Origin: Dactylis glomerata
Lineage: Eukaryota > Streptophyta > Magnoliopsida > Poales > Poaceae
Direction: 5' to 3'
Assembly: GCA_007115705.1 (NCBI GenBank)
Contig: QXEO01000433.1
Location: 310,001 to 374,000 of the forward strand
DNA length: 64,000 nucleotides
The notes below the pieces were generated by a model. It was not told the origin of the DNA, searched no databases, and worked only from the letters and a program-made list of their open reading frames with translations. The position numbers and the translations under genes were made by a program. Numbering within the stretch: the first letter of the stretch is position 1; every line of letters starts with the position of its first letter. Below are positions 57,648-64,000 of this stretch, piece by piece.

Positions 57648-58557
57648 TGTCGGTGTTCTAGATACCGGGGTATCCCGGTCCACCTGCTCCTGGGCCCCGA
57701 CATCGGCCCATCTTCAGCCCAGGGGAGAATCAACGACTCAAGCTACAGAGAAGACCCTCACGAGGAGGTGCCTCGTGAGGAGAACGACGGTGGAAAATGC
57801 TAAGGACCAGAAGACCTCCTCACGAGTCCCCGCTGGTGAGGAGAGAGAGACCAAGTCAACGCCAGCTCAGCTCGATTGGCGTGCGGAGCAAGAAGATGAA
57901 GGACAGAAGACCGCGTACCGCCCACGCTACCCCCGACAGGGAGGAGACCAACTTTCGCTGTGCCTGCCCAAAGCGGCACAGTGGTTGTTGGCCATCCCCC
58001 TAAAAATAGCGTGGACGGTGCAGGGCGCCAGAGGAGGACGTCAGCTTCCTCCACCCACTCCTGTGGACCGGCGCCACTATCCTACGAAGACCACGTCTAC
58101 AGAAGAGTGTAGTCTACAGCTGTCCACCCTCCTTGGCCGTGTGTGTGGCAACCCCTTCCCCAAGAAGATAAGGGGAAGGAGGACCTTGGCGCTATAAAAG
58201 GAGGGGAGGCCACCCCTTAGAGGGGATTGGATCTTCTCCAAGTTGCTAGCTGGGCACGTAGGTTCTTCAACCTCTGGCCAGCTAGAACTCTGTAATCAAG
58301 ACCTTGTACTCCTCGCGAGGTGTCGCGTTGCAATACAAGAAGGCAGGAAGTAGGGGTGTTACCTCACCACGAGGGCCCTGAACCTGGGTAAAGCTCGGCG
58401 TCTCTCTCTCTGCAGTGCGTAGTGCGTTCGACAGCTCGAGACTTCCATCACCGTGCTTCGTTGCGATCCTAGATCTCACACGTTCAGCCCCCTGCGTTCG
58501 AATCTTTGGGTCCGTCGCGTGGTACCCCGTGTTCTTGCGACACGAAATCCATCGACA
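57648..58557 (+). repeat. 5' LTR of element G (910 bp)
   Basis: Starts TGTCGGTG and ends CGACA (inverted ends as in E). A CTATAAAAG box lies at about 58191. It is GC-rich and contains CCTCACGAGG/CCTCGTGAGG words. The ORF across 57775-58197 is within U3 and is not a gene. Confidence 0.9.
58191..58199 (+). promoter_or_regulatory. TATA box of element G LTR
   Basis: CTATAAAAG after a GC-rich purine/pyrimidine stretch, about 545 bp into the LTR. Confidence 0.65.
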
Positions 58558-58559
58558 TT

Positions 58560-58578
58560 TGGCGCGCCAGGTAGGGGG
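58560..58578 (+). other. Primer-binding site of element G
   Basis: TGGCGCGCCAGGTAGGGGG lies two bases after the LTR end. This differs from the E-type site although both elements look Tat-like. Confidence 0.8.
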
Positions 58579-58611
58579 CTGTGGTGTGTTTTCTCCTAGA
58601 TCTGCTTCGAC

Positions 58612-61600
58612 ATGGCCGACGCCAACGCAAGGCTCGAGCGTCTTCGCCGTCGCAACGCTGCTCGCGGGCAAACCGAGCCCATCTTCCGTCGTCGTGAAGC
58701 TTTGGCCGAGGAGGAAGAGGAGGAAGATCTGGAGTCCTCCTACCTCCCGTCTGGGCGTACAGAGCCTTCGCTCTCCTTCACCGCCACCGCCACTTCTCGC
58801 GCTCGTTCTGGGAGTCAGCTGTCTCCTGCGCAGGCTCTCGCCATGGCGCAGGAGCTGCTGCGCTATCAACCCACCGATGACGGGCGTGAGGGGTGGCGCG
58901 CTCAAATCGCCGAACTCGTCGCCATCGCCAACGAAGACCTGGCCCAGGGAGGGGCCCAGGGCGCGGGAGACCCAGATCCGGCGGCGGGGCGTCGCGCCCC
59001 GGGTGCCGGAGATGGGTAGGCCAACAAGGCCAAGAGGGTGGTTTCCCGCGCCGCATCTTCGCCGCATGGGGAGCCCAGCTGCCAAATCGTCCAACACGCT
59101 CCGGAAGACGCACGCGTCTCCCTCGAGCGCCGCCGCGAAAATCATGACCGCGCCATCGACGACATCGGCGAGGCTGGCAAGAACGTCAGGACCCCCGGCG
59201 ACCCTATCTACAACCCCGGGTGTCTTGCGCTCACTCGCCAGCAACGCTACGTCGTCTGGCCTGACAAGTTCAAGCCGGACATCGGCGCGCGTTACGACGG
59301 GACCACCAACCCTGTCGAATTCCTCCAACTCTACGTCGTCGCCGTCCAGGCCGCGCGTGGAGATCAGCGTGCCATGGCAAATTGGTTCCCCATGGCCCTC
59401 AAGGACGCTCCGCAAACTTGGCTCATGAATCTTCCTCACGAATCCGTGACTTCATGGAAGGATTTATGCCGTCAGTTCGTGGCCAACTTCATGCCCACAT
59501 ACGAGCGCCCCGCTACCAAGAACGATCTTAAGGCGGTGCATCAGTACAAGGGCGAGACGCTTCATCAGTATATTCAGCGCTTCAGCCAGATGAGGAACAA
59601 GATCCCCAGGATCTCCAACGAGGAGGTCATCTCCGCATTCTCCACGGGCGTCTCCGACATCAAGATGAGGGAGAAGCTGTCCGTGAATGATGAGTTGACT
59701 TCCGTCGTCGGGCTCTTCGAGATCGCCGACCGCTGCGCCAAGGCCGAGGAAGGGAGGCTCTTCTTGCATAACCTGCCGGAGGCACCTCCCCCTAAGCCAA
59801 AGTCCAAGGACCCCAAGCAAAAGGAGGCTGCTATCCTCGCGGCAGAGCCAGATCATAAGCAACACCGTGGGGACCGCACCGAGCGCGACAAGGGACGATG
59901 TCGCCGCTACTGCATTCTCCACAAGAAGGACACCCACAATACCGACGATTGTTGGTTTGTCCGGAAGTTTCATGAAGAAAATGGTGCTTCCAAGCGCCGC
60001 GGGGGTGGCCGCAGCTACGGCAAGAGTGGATCCCGGGGCGATCGCCGCGACGATGACCGTGAGGAAGGTCGCCGCCGCGAGGGTCTGTCTCGAGCCGATC
60101 CCGAGCCACTGCCGCTGCCCCCACCAGCAAACGATCGTCGGAAGGAGAACCAGGGGGGCTATCAAGAGCCGCGAGACTTCGCCGCTTGCCTCCTGGGTGG
60201 AGCTCAGGCTCCTTTATCCAACCGACACTTCAAGCAGCTGTCGCGAGAGATCATGGCGGCACAGCCCAACGTCGGCAACCGCCTAATGAAGTGGTCAACG
60301 TGCAAGATCGGCTTCGACAAGGAGGATCATCCGGCCTCCACCAGGGGCGTGGGCACAATTCCTCTCTTGTGCACGCCAACCATTAACAATGTCGCCGTGA
60401 ATCGCACTCTCATCGATGGAGGGGCGGGCCTCAACATCATCTCGGTCGAGATCTTCGAGAAGATGCAGGTGCCATACCACCGGCTCATGCCAACCCGACC
60501 ATTCTTTGGGGTAACCGAAGGGTCTACAACGCTAATTGGGCAGGTACGCCTGCCCGTTACCTTTGGCACCCGGGACAACTACAGGACCGAGAGCCTCGAC
60601 TTCGACGTCGCCTACATCGCGCTGCCATACAATGCCATTCTTGGCTATCCAGCCCTGGCAAGGTTCATGGCAGCCACGCATCATGGCTTCAACGTTCTCA
60701 AGATCCCGGGCGCCAACGGCGCGATTACCGTGCGCTGCAACGAGAAGGATGCTCTCCGGTCGGTGGAGCATGTCTACCGTGAGGCCGCCACCATGTTCCC
60801 TGCTGACGAAGACCTGCTGGAACACTCCGGCGACCTCGCGAGGAAGAAGCAGCTCGTGTCCCAAGAGCGGGCTGCTGCGAAGAAGGCCTCTCTTGAGCCC
60901 CACTTGCAGGGCTCAACAGGGAAGAAGTTTGCCGCTTCTGCGTCGCCTACTCCAAGCGAGGACCTGGTCCATCCGATGCTGGACATGAGCATTGGGGAAG
61001 CCGCGGTACCCTCAGGGAGGAGGCCCCAGTTCACCCAAGAGCGCTCTGCAACCAAGAAGGTCCCGCTTCAGGCTGGGGGCTGCAAAAACTTCGTCACCAT
61101 CGGGGCAGGGCTTTCCCCCAAATAGGAAAGCGCGCTCGTCACCTTCCTACGGGCAAACTCTGACATGTTCGCTTGGACTCCGTCAGATATGCCCGGCGTT
61201 CCCAGGGAAGTGATTGAGCACCACTTAGCCGTGTGCCCCTAGGCACACCCCGTGAAGCAGAAGACTAGGAAGCAAGCACAAGAGAAGCAGGACTTCATAG
61301 TCAAGGAAATAGAGAAACTGAAGAAGGCCAAGCTGATACGCGAGGTAGCCCACCCCACCTGGATTGCGAATCCGGTGGTCGTCCCAAAGGCAAATGGCAG
61401 TGGGCGCCTCTGCGTGGACTTTACAAGTCTCAACAAGGCCTGCCCCAAGGATCCTTATCCGCTCCCAAGGATACATCAAATCGTCGACTCCACCGCCGGC
61501 TGTGACCTCCTTTGCTTCTTGGATGCTTTCTCCGGCTATCATCAGATCAAGATGGCAAAGGAGGACGAGGAGAAGACCGCCTTCATCACGCCTTGTGCTG

Positions 61601-64000
61601 TGTACTGCTATGTCTGCATGCCCTTCGGTCTGAAGAACGCAGGAGCCACCTTCTAAAGGCTCATGCGCAAGGCCTTGGGGGCTCAGATGGGAAGGAACGC
61701 GGAGGCCTACGTCGACGACATCGTCGTCAAGACTCGCGAGAGTCACACCTTCATCGAGGATCTGGAGGAAACATTCGTCAACCTGAGGAAGGTAAATATC
61801 AAGCTCAATCCCGCCAAGTGCGCCTTCGGCGTACCATCGGGAAAACTGTTGGGGTTCCTCATGTCCCATCGTGGGATAGAGGCGAACCCTGACAAGGTCA
61901 GGGCCATCAAGGAAATGCGTCCGCCACGCAATCTCAAGGAGATGCAACGCCTCACAGGATGCATGGCAGCTCTGGGGCGCTTCATCGCGAGGAGTGGGGA
62001 GAAAGCCTTGCCCTTCTTCAAGCTCATGAAACGCGCTGGGAAGTTCGAGTGGACTCCGGAAGCCGACAAGGCCTTCGCTGAGTTGAAAAGGGACCTCACG
62101 AGCTCACCGATCATGGTTGCCCCAGCAGCCCGCGAGCCCTTGCTACTCTACATCGCGGCGACTCCAAGGACCGCAAGTGCCGTACTCGTTGCGGAGCGAG
62201 ACGCAAAGGTGATCGCCAAGGGAGAGGTCGATCCTCCCGGTCAGGGGGCACCTCGCGAGGAAGAGGCCGCTGCACCTCCCGTTCCTCAAGAGGAGCCGCC
62301 CGCCACATCTACGCCGACCGAGCCACTCTCTAAGAGCAACGCTCAAGGGCCTCCCGAGGAGGAACCTCCCGAGGGTGTCACCAAGGTGCAGAAGCCCATA
62401 TACTTCGTCAGCACGGTGCTACGTGACGCTCGGGAATGCTACACCATGCAGCAAAAGCTGCTCTACACCCTGCTCATCGCTTCGCGGAAGCTACGCCACT
62501 ACTTCCAGGGTCACCCGATAAAGGTGGTAACCGATCATCCCCTGGAGACCATCCTACGCAATCCCAATGTGACCGGGCGGGTGGCAGAATGGGCCGTGGA
62601 GCTTCAACCCTTCGAGATCTCCTTCGAAACTACAAAGGTAATCAAGAGCAAGGCTTTGGCCGAGTTCACTGCGGAGTGGACCGATCCGTTCGCCGATGAG
62701 CCTCCAGAGGTGGAGTCAACGCTCCCAGGAGAGGAGGCCCCAGGCCTCTGGGTCATGCACTTTGACGGCGCCTTTAACCTCCCCGGCACGGGAGCTGGTG
62801 CTGTCCTAACCTCTCCCTCTAGAGACAAGCTCTTCTACGCCGTACAGCTCTGCTTTAAGCCTGAGCACAAGGTCTCCAACAACATCGCGGAATACGAAGG
62901 ACTACTCATCAGCTTAAGGGCGGCAAACGCTTTGGGCATCAAGCGCATCATCGTCAAGGGAGATTCACAGCTGGTTGTGAACTTCTCGAACAAGAGCTAC
63001 ACTCCAAAGAATGAGCACATGGTGGCCTATCTCGAGGAGCATCGAAAGATGGAAAAACGCTTCCAAGGATTGGAGCTGAATCACATCCCGAGAGGAGAAA
63101 ATGTGGAAGCCGATGAGATCGCCAAGCGCGCCTCTCACCGCCTGGCACAACCTGCCGGCGTCTTTGAGGAGCGTCTCTTCAAGCTGTCCGCTTCTCCACC
63201 GTCATCTGGATCAGACCCTCCACCTGCCCTGCCGCCACCGCCGGAGCAGGGGGCTCCAGACTGCGGGCCTCCTTCGGGTGACCGCGTCCTTCTGGCATTG
63301 GCACGGCAGGAGGGAGTGGATTGAATTCTCGAGCTCAAGGCCTTCCTCACTAGCAGCAGGCTTCCCGAGGATGAAGAGGAGGCCGAAAGGATCGTGCGCC
63401 AAGCTTCAGGCTACTGCGTCAAGGATGGTGACTTGTACCGGCGTCGCCCAAACGGTGTCGCTCTGAAGTGCATATCTACTCACCAAGGCCAGGAGCTTCT
63501 CAGGGACATCCACGCCGGCGAATGTGGCCATCATGCTTCTGCTGCAACTCTAGCCGCAAAGGTGTATCGAAGTGATTTCTACTGGCCTTCAGCGCTCGGG
63601 GATGCGGCGGAGATGGTCAAAAGGTGCGAGGCATGCCAGTTCCATGCCAAGCAGATCCACCAGCCAGCGCAGGAGCTGCAAACCATCCCACTCACTTGGC
63701 CCTTTGTAGTTTGGGGGTTGGACATCCTGGGTCCATTCCCCAGAGCGCAAGGGGGCTACCGCTACCTCTACGTCGCCATCGACAAATTCACCAAGTGGGT
63801 GGAGGTGGAACCGGTGTGCACCATCCCGGCTAGGTCCGCAGTCAAGTTCATCCGTGGACTGGTCTATCATTTTGGTGTGCCTAACCGCATAATCACCGAC
63901 AATGGCAGCCAGTTCACCAGCGGACTGTTCCGGGAGTACTGTGCATTGGCCGGCATCAGGATCTGCTTCGCCTCCGTTGCCTACCCCCAGAGTAATGGCC
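58612..64000 (+). pseudogene. Element G gag-pol in one frame with five stops, cut by window end
   Basis: The ATG is at 58612. The Gag N-terminus is Arg/Glu-rich; TAG at 59017. The Gag core (59290-59720) has YDGTTNPVEFLQL and NFMPTYERP. The zinc-knuckle-like segment is RYCILHKKDTHNTDDCW (about 59905). The protease has LIDGGAGLNIIS (about 60410), with Gly in the usual Ser position. TAG at 61123 and 61240. RT has FLDAFSGYHQ (61512) and YVDD (61708), with TAA at 61654 between them. An acidic Pro-rich spacer (62200-62390) follows, then RNase H (MHFDGAFNLPG, 62755) and TGA at 63322. The integrase zinc region (GECGHHAS, CEACQFH) is at 63520-63640, and the core has GLDILGPF (63718) and TDNGSQF (63896). 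There is no frameshift: all five stops lie in one frame and can be single transitions. Catalytic residues are intact. Confidence 0.9.

Larger units (their letters stand above)
57648..64000 (+). mobile_element. Element G: Tat-like Gypsy element, 3' part outside window
   Basis: 5' LTR (57648-58557), PBS (58560-58578) and a single gag-pol frame running to the window end in the integrase core. It interrupts or truncates F at 57647; the five bases before it are tagac. Unlike E it keeps YVDD and the RT motif-A Asp, but it has five stop codons. Confidence 0.9.

Noticed and set aside
57775..58197. 140-codon plus ORF in element G
   Set aside because: Lies within U3 of the LTR upstream of the TATA box; composition effect.
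58282..59439. 385-codon minus ORF across the G LTR/gag
   Set aside because: Opposite strand of real gag sequence with GC-rich codons; it also crosses PBS and LTR.

Overview
The window is intergenic DNA of a large grass genome (Pooideae; a Triticeae or oat relative fits best). It consists almost entirely of nested transposable elements, and I see no ordinary single-copy host gene. The evidence for a grass is the LTR families that start TGATACGT(C/T)T, the very long (3.5 kb) chromovirus LTRs, the Athila-like non-autonomous Gypsy elements, an Angela/BARE-like Copia fragment and a gene-carrying Mutator-like element. No bacterial or organellar signature was seen.

Layout, left to right. (A) 1-6411, + strand: a Gypsy-type element with LTRs, PBS and PPT but no pol, apparently nested in a minus-strand LTR (B1, 6412-7991). 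B1 abuts a Copia pol fragment (7992-9201, minus). (B2) 9202-21821, minus: an Athila-like Gypsy element with gag and protease but no RT or integrase. It is split by a 4.65 kb Mutator-like element (14966-19616) that carries two zinc-finger gene copies. Then come a 360-bp piece of a plus LTR (C, 21823-22182) and a hAT-like end (22183-22361). (E) 22362 to about 35365, plus: a Tat/Retand-type Gypsy element with decayed gag-pol, interrupted by a solo LTR (29493-33019). Its 3' end carries an antisense, apparently intron-containing gene. (H) about 35370-37291, minus: a gag fragment of another Gypsy element. (F) 37292-57647, minus: an Athila-like element that hosts a Helitron (38967-41434) and a complete chromovirus (43233-56163) with a 1509-codon gag-pol ORF. 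(G) 57648 to the window end, plus: a Tat-type Gypsy element in one gag-pol frame with five stop codons, cut in the integrase by the window edge.

Several insertions are resolved to the base by target-site duplications: TCATG for the solo LTR, TCCAA for the chromovirus, about 9 bp for the Mutator-like element, and A^T for the Helitron. Only the chromovirus keeps a long uninterrupted polyprotein; elements E and G carry stop codons that nearly all look like C-to-T decay of Gln or Trp codons.

The most interesting signals are: the antisense spliced gene in E; the Mutator-like element with a GRF-type and an XS-like zinc-finger gene; and, in the chromovirus, a splice donor in the LTR leader together with splice acceptors placed exactly at the start codons of an accessory ORF and of gag. 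The last suggests subgenomic RNAs that lack the primer-binding site. All family names are judged by eye from motifs, without database searches.
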